Under the pieces are notes generated by a model, which ran no database searches, was not told the origin of the DNA, and saw only the letters and a program-made list of their open reading frames with translations. A program made the translations under genes and the position numbers. From an uncultured Actinomycetes bacterium (GTDB taxonomy: Bacteria; Actinomycetota; Thermoleophilia; Solirubrobacterales; 70-9), in NCBI GenBank assembly GCA_946479725.1, contig CAMLHB010000029.1:1-19127 (forward strand): DNA of 19,127 nucleotides, written 5' to 3'. Below are positions 1 through 7,517 of this stretch, piece after piece. Every line of letters begins with the position of its first letter. Position 1 is the first letter of the stretch.

Positions 1-891
1 GTGGCGGCGTTGCTCGGGGCGCATGTAGGAGCGGGTGCCGTAGAGGGCCTCGTATTTGGGGAGGAGGTCGGGTCTCTTGGCCTCGAGCCAGGCGAAGAAG
101 ACGTCCTTGACCTCGTCGCGGAGGTGGAGGGCTACTCCCCCTAGGAAGGTGGCGCCGGCGGCTTTGGCGCGGTCGACGATCGGTTGGACCTGGGTGGGGT
201 CGTCGTTGATGCCAGGCATCAGGGGGGCGACGAGGACGCCGGAGTCGATGCCGCGGGAGCGCAGCTCTTCGACGGCGTCGAGGCGGGCCGCGGGGCTGGG
301 GGTGTGCGGCTCGGTCGCGCGCCAGGCCTCCTCGTCGAGGGTCGGGACCGAGAGGTTGACCGAGATCGACAGGCCCTTCTTCGCCATCCGCTCGAAGATC
401 TCGACGTCCCGCAGCACCAAGGGCGACTTGGTGAGGACCGAGACCGGCGTCTGTGCCGCCTCCAGCGCCTCGAGGATCTCCGGCATCATCCGATAGCGGC
501 TCTCGACCCATTGGTAGGGGTCGGTGTTCGTCCCCAGCGCCACCAGCTCCCGCTTCCAGCTCGGCCGGCCCAGCTCCGCCCGCAGCAGCTCCGGCACGTT
601 GACCTTGACCACGATCTCCCGCTCGAAGTCCCGACCGGCGTCGAAGTCGAGGTATTTGTGGGTGCGCCTCGCAAAGCAAAAAGTGCAGGCATGGGTGCAG
701 CCCCGGTACTGGTTGATCGTCCAGCTGAAGCCGTAGCGGCTGCCGGGCACATGGTTGAGCGCCGAGTGGGCGCGGACCTCGTGGAAGTTGATCCCCATCG
801 CCTCCGGGGCGTCGAAGGTCCAGACGACGGTTCCCGCTCCGACGCCGGGCAGCCGCAGGTCGTTCTCGACTCTCTGCTCGTCCCACCTCAT
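1..891 (-). CDS. Rv2578c-like radical SAM protein (3' end truncated by window edge)
   Basis: A leftward frame stays open from an ATG at 891 to the window edge, giving 297 visible residues without a stop. It begins MRWDEQ and carries the radical SAM cluster motif C-x3-C-x2-C at residues 65-72 (RGCTHACTFC), which would bind a [4Fe-4S] cluster and S-adenosylmethionine. The following stretch (ARRTHKYLDF, ALGTNTDPYQ, LTKSPL, VAPLMPGIND) matches what I recall of the Rv2578c/SplB-like family of actinobacterial radical SAM proteins, including the MRW start, so I trust this start. The family is of unsettled function; similarity to spore photoproduct lyase suggests a nucleic-acid role. The ATG has no Shine-Dalgarno and lies two bases from a LexA-type operator, which suggests a leaderless, DNA-damage-inducible transcript. 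The C-terminus is missing. Confidence 0.9.
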   Translation of the reverse strand, partial: MRWDEQRVENDLRLPGVGAGTVVWTFDAPEAMGINFHEVRAHSALNHVPGSRYGFSWTINQYRGCTHACTFCFARRTHKYLDFDAGRDFEREIVVKVNVPELLRAELGRPSWKRELVALGTNTDPYQWVESRYRMMPEILEALEAAQTPVSVLTKSPLVLRDVEIFERMAKKGLSISVNLSVPTLDEEAWRATEPHTPSPAARLDAVEELRSRGIDSGVLVAPLMPGINDDPTQVQPIVDRAKAAGATFLGGVALHLRDEVKDVFFAWLEAKRPDLLPKYEALYGTRSYMRPEQRRH

Positions 892-892
892 A

Positions 893-906
893 CGAACACA
901 TGTTCG
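893..906 (-). promoter_or_regulatory. LexA (SOS) box upstream of the radical SAM gene
   Basis: Read on the minus strand the site is CGAACATGTGTTCG: two perfect 6-base arms (CGAACA/TGTTCG) around TG. It fits the Gram-positive/actinobacterial LexA operator pattern CGAAC-N4-GTTCG at every conserved position. It ends two bases upstream of the ATG at 891, so bound LexA would cover the start of a leaderless transcript. From memory, the mycobacterial homologue Rv2578c is in the LexA regulon, which agrees. Confidence 0.8.
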
Positions 907-955
907 CACATGGACCAGCGGCGCATCCGGCTCTCGCCCCAGCCGGCTGTGTCAA

Positions 956-975
956 GAATCGGCTTAGGCCGAATC
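956..975. promoter_or_regulatory. Inverted repeat, candidate operator before the liv operon
   Basis: GAATCGGC and GCCGAATC flank TTAG; seven of eight arm positions pair (the third from the outside is A opposite A). It lies about 95 bp upstream of the livH-like start, in the 179-bp gap between the divergent radical SAM gene and the transporter operon. The position suits an operator or a short hairpin in the leader. The GntR-family regulator encoded at 6690-7517 is one possible ligand, but I found no second copy near that gene, so the assignment is open. The rest of the gap (907-1070) holds no clear sigma-70 promoter. Confidence 0.35.
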
Positions 976-1070
976 GCCACCAGTGGTTATCCCTGGTTCG
1001 CGGGGATCCGATCTTCCCGCAGCCGCTCTGGCAGTCTTGAGCGGCAGCAGTCAAGTGGGCCTACGTGCCG

Positions 1071-1955
1071 ATGACCGACCTTGCCCAAAACCTGATCGAC
1101 GCGCTCGCCCTCGGCGGCCTCTATGCCTTGATTGCGATCGGCGTCACCTTGATCTACACGGTGATGGGAATGATGAATTTCGCCCAGGGCGAGTTCATCA
1201 TGCTGCCGGCCTACATCCTCTACGTATTGGCCGGGGTGCCGTTCGCCGTCGCGGTCCTCGCCGCCCTTGCCACCGGGGTCGCGATCGCGGTCCTCGCCGA
1301 GCGGGTGGCCTTCCGGCCCGTCCGCGACGCCGACCTCTCGGCCCAGCTCGTCACCTCCCTCGCCGTCGCGACGATCCTCCAGAACGTCGTCAGCGCGACG
1401 GTGGACGCCCGCGCCCAGTCGGTGGCGACGCCGGAGCTGTTGAGCGAATCGAGCCAGATCGGCTCCCTCTCGGTGCCGAACCTGGAGATCCTCACCCTCG
1501 CCCTGACCGCAGCCGTCCTCGGCGGCCTCGGCTGGCTGCTCTACCGGACCCGCGTCGGCCTCGAGATGCGCGCCGCGGCGGAGAACTTCGAGATGGCGCG
1601 GCTGCTCGGCGTCCGCGCCAACCGGGTGATCGCGATCGCCTTCGCGATCAGCGGCGCCCTCGCGGCGACGGTCGGCGTGCTGCTGGTGATGCAGACCGGC
1701 CAGGTCTCGCCGACCATGGGCCTGACGCCGGTCCTGGTCGGCTTCATCGCCGTCGTCATCGGCGGCTTCGGGAGGATCTCCGGCGCGGTCGTCGGCGGCC
1801 TCGTGCTCGGCGCCCTCTCCTCGCTGCTCGGCGCCTACCTGCCCGACGGGCTGGTGCCCTTCCGCGACGCGATCGTCTTCTCCCTCCCCGTGGCGATCCT
1901 GATCGTCAGGCCGGAAGGCCTGCTCGGCGCGGCGACCGGGGAGGCGCGGGTATGA
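1071..1955 (+). CDS. livH: Branched-chain amino acid-type ABC transporter permease (LivH family)
   Basis: Polytopic inner-membrane permease of 294 residues, the usual LivH length. The N-terminus LAQNLIDALALGGLYALIAIGVTLIYTVMGMMNFAQGEF is typical of LivH (hydrophobic helix followed by the NFAQGE signature). The EMRAAAENFEMARLLGV loop near residue 165 is the cytoplasmic segment that contacts the ATPases, and the C-terminus (GGFGRISGAVVGGLVLG, VLIVRPEGLLG) is also family-typical. A GTG at 1065 in the same frame is an alternative start, closer to the weak AAGTGGG at 1053. The stop overlaps the next start as ATGA, so it is translationally coupled to the fused livM-livG gene. The family also carries amides, urea and aromatic acids, so the substrate cannot be read from this gene. 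Confidence 0.9.
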   Translation: MTDLAQNLIDALALGGLYALIAIGVTLIYTVMGMMNFAQGEFIMLPAYILYVLAGVPFAVAVLAALATGVAIAVLAERVAFRPVRDADLSAQLVTSLAVATILQNVVSATVDARAQSVATPELLSESSQIGSLSVPNLEILTLALTAAVLGGLGWLLYRTRVGLEMRAAAENFEMARLLGVRANRVIAIAFAISGALAATVGVLLVMQTGQVSPTMGLTPVLVGFIAVVIGGFGRISGAVVGGLVLGALSSLLGAYLPDGLVPFRDAIVFSLPVAILIVRPEGLLGAATGEARV

Positions 1956-3796
1956 CCGGCCGGGGACTGCGCTCTCCGGCCGCCGCGGCCGTCTCCCTGG
2001 CCGTCCCACTCGTCCTGGTGCTGCTGACCGCCGTGCTCGGGGCGAGCGGCACGCCGTCGTTCGAAGACACCGTCACGGCGATCCTCTGCAACCTGATCGT
2101 CGTCCTCGGCCTGCAGGTCTTCATCGGCAAGAGCGGCGTCTACTCGTTCGGGCAGCTGGGCTTCGCGGCGGCCGGCGCCTATCTCGCCGCCCTGCTGACG
2201 ATCCCGGCGGCCTTCACCGCCCTGCAGACGCCCGCGCTGCCGAACCTGATCGCCGACGCCCAGCTCGGCCCCCTGCTGTCGGTTGGGATCGCCGCGGTGG
2301 CCAGCGGAGCGCTGGCGGCGGTGGTCGGCTGGCCGCTGATGCGGACCTCGACGCTGGCGATCCCGATCTCGACCTTCGCCTTCCTCATCGTCGCCTACAA
2401 CGTCCTCGCCAACTGGGACGCGGTCACCGGCGGCAGCAGCGGGCTGGTCAGCATCCCGCGGACCACCAACATCGCCTCGGCGGCCGTTTGGGCAGGCGTG
2501 GCGGTCGTCGTCGCGCTGGCCTTCAAATGGTCGGCAAGTGGCTACCGGCTGCAGGCAACCCGCGAGGACGAGGTGGCGGCGCGCTCGATCGGCATCGGCC
2601 TGATGCGGGAGCGGCTGATCGCCTTCACGCTCAGCGGCATGCTCTGCGGCGTCGGCGGCGCCCTGGCGGTGCACCAGTCCGGGGTCCTCTCGCCCGAAAC
2701 CTTCTACTTCGCCGCCTCGGTGACGACGCTGACGATGCTCGTCGTGGGCGGCGCCCGCAGCGTCCTCGGCGCCGTGGTCGGGACCCTCGCGGTGGCGACC
2801 GCCAACGAGCTGCTGCGCAACCTCGAGGAAGGCGGCCAGGTGCTGGGGACGATCTCGATCGGCGAAACCCCGGGCCTCGCCGCGATCGGCCTCGGCCTGA
2901 TCCTCCTGGTGACGATGATCGCGCTGCCGCAGGGGCTGACCCGGGGCCGCGAGGCGGGTGAGATCGAGCCGGTCCGCCGCAGGCTGCGCCTCCGGCCTCC
3001 GTCGACGGCCCGCGCCGCCGATACCGATCGGGCAAAGCCGCGGTCCACTGGCGGACCGGCTGGGAATCTTCGCGCCGAGGGGATCTCCCTCGCCTTCTCC
3101 GGCTTGCGGGTGCTGAGAGGAGTCGAGCTTTCGCTGGCGCCAGGGGAGGCCCTGGGGTTGATCGGGCCCAACGGGGCCGGCAAGACGACGCTCGTCAACG
3201 TCCTCAGCGGCTTCCAGGCTCCCGACTCCGGCCGCGTCTTCCTCGACGGGGTCGAGGTGACCGGTTGGCCGCCGCCCCGACTGACGCGGGCGGGGCTGGG
3301 GCGCACGTTCCAGGCCGCCCTCCCCTTCGCGGGGCTGACCGTGGTCGAGAGCGTCGCCGTCGGCGCGATGGGCGTCGGGGTCGGCCGGCGAGAAGCCGTG
3401 GACATCGCGGGCGACGTGCTCGGGCGACTTGGCCTGGCCGGCGGGGCGCAGCGTCCCGCCGGCCTGCAGCCGCCGGGGAACCAGAGGCTGCTGGGGATCG
3501 CCCGCGCCCTCGCAACCGGACCGCGCTACCTGCGGCTCGACGAGCCGGCGGCCGGTCTCAACGACGAGGAGCGCCGGGAGCTGGTGGGGATCCTCCGCGG
3601 GGTGGTCGAGGACTTCGGCTGCGCGATCCTCCTGATCGAGCACGACATGAACGTGGTGATGGACCTCTGCTCGCGGGTGCAGGTGCTCGACGACGGCGAG
3701 ACGGTCGCGGTGGGCAGCCCCGAGGTGGTCCAGGCCGACCCCGCCGTGGTCGAGGCCTACCTCGGCACCTCCTACGCGGCAGGCGCCCATGCTTGA
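1952..3796 (+). CDS. Fused LivM-type permease and LivG-type ATPase of an ABC importer
   Basis: One 614-residue frame starts at the ATG that overlaps the livH stop. Residues 1-330 are a LivM permease (VVLGLQVFIGKSGVYSFGQLGF, ATREDEVAARSIGI, GGARSVLGAVVGT). An Arg/Pro-rich linker (about 330-370) joins it to a LivG-type ATPase (371-614) with Walker A GPNGAGKTT at 405-413, Walker B LDEP (D530, E531) and the H-loop histidine at 564 (IEHDMN). Permease-ATPase fusions exist in this family. The ABC signature is odd: where LivG has L-[PS]-Y-G-[DN]-Q, this protein reads LQPPGNQ (505-511), and an arginine breaks the hydrophobic strand before Walker B (YLRLDEP). ATP hydrolysis at that site may be weak, with LivF supplying the canonical signature. 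It overlaps livF by 8 bp. Confidence 0.9.
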   Translation: MTGRGLRSPAAAAVSLAVPLVLVLLTAVLGASGTPSFEDTVTAILCNLIVVLGLQVFIGKSGVYSFGQLGFAAAGAYLAALLTIPAAFTALQTPALPNLIADAQLGPLLSVGIAAVASGALAAVVGWPLMRTSTLAIPISTFAFLIVAYNVLANWDAVTGGSSGLVSIPRTTNIASAAVWAGVAVVVALAFKWSASGYRLQATREDEVAARSIGIGLMRERLIAFTLSGMLCGVGGALAVHQSGVLSPETFYFAASVTTLTMLVVGGARSVLGAVVGTLAVATANELLRNLEEGGQVLGTISIGETPGLAAIGLGLILLVTMIALPQGLTRGREAGEIEPVRRRLRLRPPSTARAADTDRAKPRSTGGPAGNLRAEGISLAFSGLRVLRGVELSLAPGEALGLIGPNGAGKTTLVNVLSGFQAPDSGRVFLDGVEVTGWPPPRLTRAGLGRTFQAALPFAGLTVVESVAVGAMGVGVGRREAVDIAGDVLGRLGLAGGAQRPAGLQPPGNQRLLGIARALATGPRYLRLDEPAAGLNDEERRELVGILRGVVEDFGCAILLIEHDMNVVMDLCSRVQVLDDGETVAVGSPEVVQADPAVVEAYLGTSYAAGAHA

Positions 3797-4484
3797 GCTG
3801 CGCGGGGTGAAGGTCGCCTACGGCGGGGTCGAGGTCCTCCACGGCGTCGAGATGAGCCTCGGCGAAGGGGAAGTGGTTGGCGTGGTCGGACCGAACGGCG
3901 CCGGCAAGAGCTCACTGCTGCGGGCGATCTGCGGCCTCACGCCCCCGAGCGGCGGCGAGATCGGCTTCGAAGGCAGGACCCTGCGCGGCCTCGCCCCGGA
4001 GGAGATCGCCGGGCTGGGGATCGCCCTGGTCCCCGAGGGGCGGCAGATCTTCGGCACCCTGACGGTCGCGGAGAACCTGCGCCTGGCCGGCGGCGGAGCC
4101 GGGAACGGGGCGATGGAGCAGGTCCTCGACCGGCTGCCGATCCTCCGCGAGCGCGCCGGCCAGCGTGCCGACCGCCTCTCCGGCGGCGAGCAGCAGCAGC
4201 TCGCGGTGGCGCGGGCGCTGCTGCGCAAGCCGCGGCTGCTGATCCTCGACGAGCCCTCGCTCGGCCTCGCGCCGAAGACGATCGACGTCGTCTACGGGCT
4301 GCTCGAGGAACTGCGCCGGGAGGGGACGACGATGCTCCTGGTCGAGCAGAACGCGGCGCGGACGATCGACTTCTGCCAGCGCAGCCTGGTCCTCGCCGGC
4401 GGCAGGGTCCGCGCCAGCGGCAGGCGCGAGGAGCTGCAGAGCGACCCGCAGGTCCTGCGTGCTTACATGGGAAGGCAGCTATGA
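3789..4484 (+). CDS. livF: ABC transporter ATP-binding protein (LivF family)
   Basis: 231-residue cytoplasmic ATPase of normal LivF length. Walker A GPNGAGKSS is at 34-42, the Q-loop region VPEGRQIFGTLTVAENL at 81-97, a canonical signature LSGGEQQQLAVARAL at 130-144, Walker B LILDEPSLGLAP at 151-162, and VEQN at 185-188, where LivF proteins carry glutamine in place of the usual H-loop histidine. It should pair with the ATPase domain of the upstream fusion to power uptake. The start overlaps the preceding stop by 8 bp, and the stop overlaps the next ATG as ATGA, so three junctions in a row are translationally coupled. Confidence 0.92.
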   Translation: MLELRGVKVAYGGVEVLHGVEMSLGEGEVVGVVGPNGAGKSSLLRAICGLTPPSGGEIGFEGRTLRGLAPEEIAGLGIALVPEGRQIFGTLTVAENLRLAGGGAGNGAMEQVLDRLPILRERAGQRADRLSGGEQQQLAVARALLRKPRLLILDEPSLGLAPKTIDVVYGLLEELRREGTTMLLVEQNAARTIDFCQRSLVLAGGRVRASGRREELQSDPQVLRAYMGRQL

Positions 4485-5494
4485 CGCCGAGCGGTGAAGA
4501 CATGCTGCTGGCTCTGCGCCACTGCTGGCAGCCGGTGGCGCGGCTGGAGGATCTCAGGGACGGGCCGCAGCGGGCGGTCCTGCTCGACCAGCCGCTTGCC
4601 GTCTTCCTCACCGAAAGCGGTGAGGCGGCGGTGGTCGCCGACCGCTGCGCCCACCGGGGCGCCCGGCTCTCGATGGGCAGGGTCTGCGGCGAGAGCGTGC
4701 AGTGCCCCTACCACGGCTGGGAGTGGGCGGCCGACGGCTCCTGCACCCGGATCCCCTCGCTCGCCGATCAACGCCAGATCCCCCCGCTGGCGCGGATTCC
4801 CTCCTATCCCTGCCGCGTCCACTGGGGGCTCGTCTGGACGACGCTCGAGGAGCCGCTGACCGACGTTCCCGACGTGCCGTGGTTCGACCCCGACCGCTGG
4901 ACCTGGGGTCACGGGACCCCCTTCGAGCTGCCGGTCGCCTTCGGCCTGATGATCGAGAACTTCCGCGACGTCGCCCATTTCGCCTTCGTCCACGAGGCCA
5001 CCCTGGGCCCCCAGCCGGCGGTGGTCGAGCCGCTGATACCGGAGCGCAGCGGGTTCGAGGTGACGCTCCGCCGGAAGATGGAATGGGGAGATGGCGCGAG
5101 CTCGACCTGGGGCTCGCTGCGGGAGATCGGCTACCACTCGATCGCCCCCAACTTCACCTCGGGAAGACTCTTCACCGACGAGGGCGAACGCTGCCTGCTC
5201 CACGTCGCCCGCGCCGTCAGCGCCACCGAGTCGGTCCACTACTGGATCGAGGGAGGGCTGGAGAACTTCGACCAGGAGCGCCTCGAACAGGTGATCGCCT
5301 ACGACGCCTCCATTTACGCCGAGGACGTGGCGGTCGTCTCAAAAGTCCAGCCGCCCGAACTGTCGCTGGACCCCGACGCCGACGTCAACACCCTTGCCGA
5401 CCGCTACACCCTCGCCTACCGCGAGGCGTTCGCGGATTTCGTCGAGCAGGCGCTCGCCGCTCGCAGCAGCTCTATTCGCCGAATTCAGGGATGA
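4481..5494 (+). CDS. Rieske non-haem iron oxygenase, alpha subunit type (VanA/DdmC-like size)
   Basis: 337 residues. The N-terminal Rieske domain has the [2Fe-2S] ligands C56-x-H58 and C75-x2-H78 (DRCAHRGARL, QCPYHGWEW). The catalytic domain has the ENFRDVAHFAFVH motif with N160, D163, H166 and H171, and a later ED at 281-282 that could supply the carboxylate ligand of mononuclear iron. Enzymes of this length and layout are single-type oxygenases that hydroxylate or O-/N-demethylate small aromatic or amine substrates and need a separate reductase, which is not in this window. Its ATG overlaps the livF stop, so it is co-translated with the importer; the natural inference is that it acts on the imported compound. 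Its 3' end overlaps the convergent livJ-like gene by 23 bp. The substrate is unknown. Confidence 0.9.
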   Translation: MTPSGEDMLLALRHCWQPVARLEDLRDGPQRAVLLDQPLAVFLTESGEAAVVADRCAHRGARLSMGRVCGESVQCPYHGWEWAADGSCTRIPSLADQRQIPPLARIPSYPCRVHWGLVWTTLEEPLTDVPDVPWFDPDRWTWGHGTPFELPVAFGLMIENFRDVAHFAFVHEATLGPQPAVVEPLIPERSGFEVTLRRKMEWGDGASSTWGSLREIGYHSIAPNFTSGRLFTDEGERCLLHVARAVSATESVHYWIEGGLENFDQERLEQVIAYDASIYAEDVAVVSKVQPPELSLDPDADVNTLADRYTLAYREAFADFVEQALAARSSSIRRIQG

Positions 5495-6659
5495 ATTCCG
5501 GCTTCACCTTGCGTACCAGCTTCGGCTTGCCGTTGGCGAGAACGTAGACCGGCCAGATCCGGCTCGGATAGTGGTCGTCGGGGCTGTAGGCGATCTTCCC
5601 GAGGATCGTGTTGTGGGGCTTGGCTTCGAGGGCTTCCGCGAGCGCGCTGCCGGAGACGCTGTGCGTTTCTTCGATCGAGTCGATGATCAGCTGGCCACCG
5701 GCGAACCAGGCCAGGAGGTTGGTCGCAATGTCGGTGTCGATCCCATCCTTCTGCAGGTGTCCCAGCAGTTTCGCGGTCGCCTTGTTCGGCGGGTCGTATG
5801 AGGACCCGTTGGAGGTGAAGTAGATGTCTTCGGTGTTGGAAATGCCCTTCAGCCAGTAGAGGCCGTCGAAGCTCGTCGGGCCGTAGATCGGCAAGTCCAC
5901 TCCGGCGGCGCGGATCTGCTTGATCGCGGCGGCGCCGCCGGGCGGGTAGGAGCACATGACGACGGCGTCGGCGTCGGAGCCCTTCAGCTTGCTGATCTGG
6001 CTCGAGATCGAGGCGTCGGTGTTCTCGAAGTCGACCGAGTCCTCGATTTCGCCGCCGAGGTGTTCCCAGGTCTGCTGGAAGCCGGAGCAGGCGGCCTTGC
6101 CGTAGATGATCGCCGTGTCCCGGAAGAGGAACGGGTGCCTGATGCCCTTGTCGTAGAAGAAGGAGGCCGCGGCGCTCACCTCGCTGGCGAGGCTCGGGTT
6201 GGAGCTGAAGGAGAGGTGGCCGGAGGTCGGGGGCCCGAAGCCGGGCTCCTGGACGATCGCGAAGTTGAGCTTGTCGTTTTCCTCGGCGAGAGGGGATCCG
6301 GCTGCCGCGGTGAGCGCCTCGCCGCTGAAGAAGAGCACGTTCGCGCCGTCTTCGATGACTTTCTGCACCGCCATCACCGCCTGCTGCGGATCGGAGCGGG
6401 TGTTGACCTGAATCACCCGCAGTTTGTGACCGTCGATGCCGCCGCCGGCGTTGGTTTCCCTCACCAGCTGTTCGAGGGCGACGATGGCGGCGTCGTAGGG
6501 CGCCATGTAGCCGGTTTTGGCGATCGCGGCGCCGATCACTATTTCCTTCGGCAGGCCCGACGCGGTAGAGGCTTCGTCGGAGCTGCCGCCACCCCCGCAG
6601 CCGTTCAGCAGCAGAGTGAGAATCAGGAAAAGTGGTGAAAGTCTTTGGATCTGGCGCAT
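5472..6659 (-). CDS. LivJ-type substrate-binding lipoprotein of the ABC importer
   Basis: 395 residues. The N-terminus MRQIQRLSPLFLILTLLLNGC is a lipoprotein signal with the cysteine at 21, followed by a Gly/Ser tether. The mature part is a periplasmic-binding fold of the Peripla_BP_6 type (IVIGAAIAKTGYMAPYDAA, LVRETNAGGGIDGHKLRVI, DPQQAVMAVQKVIEDGANVLFFSGEA, IRAAGVDLPIYGPTSFDG). It should be anchored outside the membrane and deliver ligand to the LivH/LivM channel encoded on the other strand. The stop lies inside the 3' end of the Rieske gene. It follows the GntR-type gene by 30 bp on the same strand, so the two may share a transcript. I see no strong Shine-Dalgarno before 6659. Confidence 0.9.
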   Translation of the reverse strand: MRQIQRLSPLFLILTLLLNGCGGGGSSDEASTASGLPKEIVIGAAIAKTGYMAPYDAAIVALEQLVRETNAGGGIDGHKLRVIQVNTRSDPQQAVMAVQKVIEDGANVLFFSGEALTAAAGSPLAEENDKLNFAIVQEPGFGPPTSGHLSFSSNPSLASEVSAAASFFYDKGIRHPFLFRDTAIIYGKAACSGFQQTWEHLGGEIEDSVDFENTDASISSQISKLKGSDADAVVMCSYPPGGAAAIKQIRAAGVDLPIYGPTSFDGLYWLKGISNTEDIYFTSNGSSYDPPNKATAKLLGHLQKDGIDTDIATNLLAWFAGGQLIIDSIEETHSVSGSALAEALEAKPHNTILGKIAYSPDDHYPSRIWPVYVLANGKPKLVRKVKPEFIPEFGE

Positions 6660-6689
6660 GGGTATTCGATTGAAAGACGGCGGGGAACC

Positions 6690-7517
6690 TTATTCAAGCG
6701 AGCCGGCGGCTTTGTAGTGAAGCTGTGAGATGTCGCTCCGAGCGAGGATCCGGGTCAGCTCAACGGGGCGCTCGCGATCGTGGTCGGTGGCGACCCCGTA
6801 CTGGACGAGCCGGCCGATGAAGATCGGGTCGCCGGTGCGGACGGCGAGGGTTTTGGCGGTCCAGGGACCGCAGGAGGAAGTCTCGAACGAGGCGTCGATC
6901 CGGCCCAGCCTCGGCGCCTCACCGAGAACGGGCTCTTCGCCGCTCTGCAGCGAAGTCGCAGCCCCCAGCAGCCAGGGCACCCGGCCGACGGGGAAGAAGG
7001 AGTCGATCAGGCAGATCGGCTTGTCGGTACGGAGGAGCGAGGTGACCTGGGCGACGGTCTGCCCCTCGGAGACGTCGAGAAATCTGGCGATCGTCTGATC
7101 GTTGGTCTGCCGGCGGATGCGGAGGACGGCAATCCGCGAGTTGCTGAAGGGGTCCTCCCGCAGGGCGCGGATCAGGCCCCGGATCGGCACCCGGCGCTTC
7201 GGCGCGGAGACGTAGGTCCCGGAGCCGCGGTGACGGTAGATGTCGCCGTCGCGTTCGAGCAGGCTGAGGGCCGGGCGAACGACCGCCCGCGACACCCCGA
7301 AATACTCTTCGATCTCCCGCTCGGAGGGAAACAGGGTGTGCGGCTCCCAGCCGCCCCCCTCGAGTCTCTCCTTGAGAATCTCACCGAGTTGGTAGTAGAG
7401 GGGGACCTGGCTGCCGCGTTCAGGCCGCCGAAGCCCGTCGAGGCCGATCAGCGAGGGCCGTTTGCGGCGCCCCGAGTTTTTCCGGCGGCCACCAGCACCG
7501 ATCTTCTCCGGGTCCAA
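6690..7517 (-). CDS. GntR-family transcriptional regulator, HutC/UTRA type
   Basis: 275 residues. After a basic N-terminal tail (RRKNSGRRKR) there is a GntR winged helix at about 37-105: QVPLYYQLGEILKERL, TLFPSEREIEEYFGVSRAVVRPAL, RHRGSGTYVS. The remainder (about 120-270) has the layout of a UTRA ligand-sensing domain (ARFLDVSEGQTVAQVTSLLRTDKPICLIDSFFP and the C-terminal RPVELTRILARSD). Members of this group usually repress nearby catabolic or uptake genes until a small ligand binds. Placement just upstream of the binding lipoprotein and opposite the importer-oxygenase operon suggests control of that module; divergence from the DHA2 exporter makes that a second possible target. Confidence 0.9.
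   Translation of the reverse strand: MDPEKIGAGGRRKNSGRRKRPSLIGLDGLRRPERGSQVPLYYQLGEILKERLEGGGWEPHTLFPSEREIEEYFGVSRAVVRPALSLLERDGDIYRHRGSGTYVSAPKRRVPIRGLIRALREDPFSNSRIAVLRIRRQTNDQTIARFLDVSEGQTVAQVTSLLRTDKPICLIDSFFPVGRVPWLLGAATSLQSGEEPVLGEAPRLGRIDASFETSSCGPWTAKTLAVRTGDPIFIGRLVQYGVATDHDRERPVELTRILARSDISQLHYKAAGSLE

Noticed and set aside
983..1951. N-terminal prolongation of the livM-livG frame back to 983
   Set aside because: It is out of frame with livH over the same DNA and gives an Arg/Pro-rich shadow translation. The ATG at 1952 overlaps the livH stop and begins a typical LivM signal helix.
1835..3790. Long leftward open frames opposite the liv operon and opposite the glycosyltransferase (12946-15201)
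   Set aside because: Their translations are rich in His, Asp, Gln and Arg with no recognisable domain, as expected for antisense shadows of GC-rich genes.
5480..5498. GAATTC...GAATTC repeat as an operator or recombination site
   Set aside because: It encodes the repeated PEF residues at the end of the binding protein and lies inside two overlapping genes.
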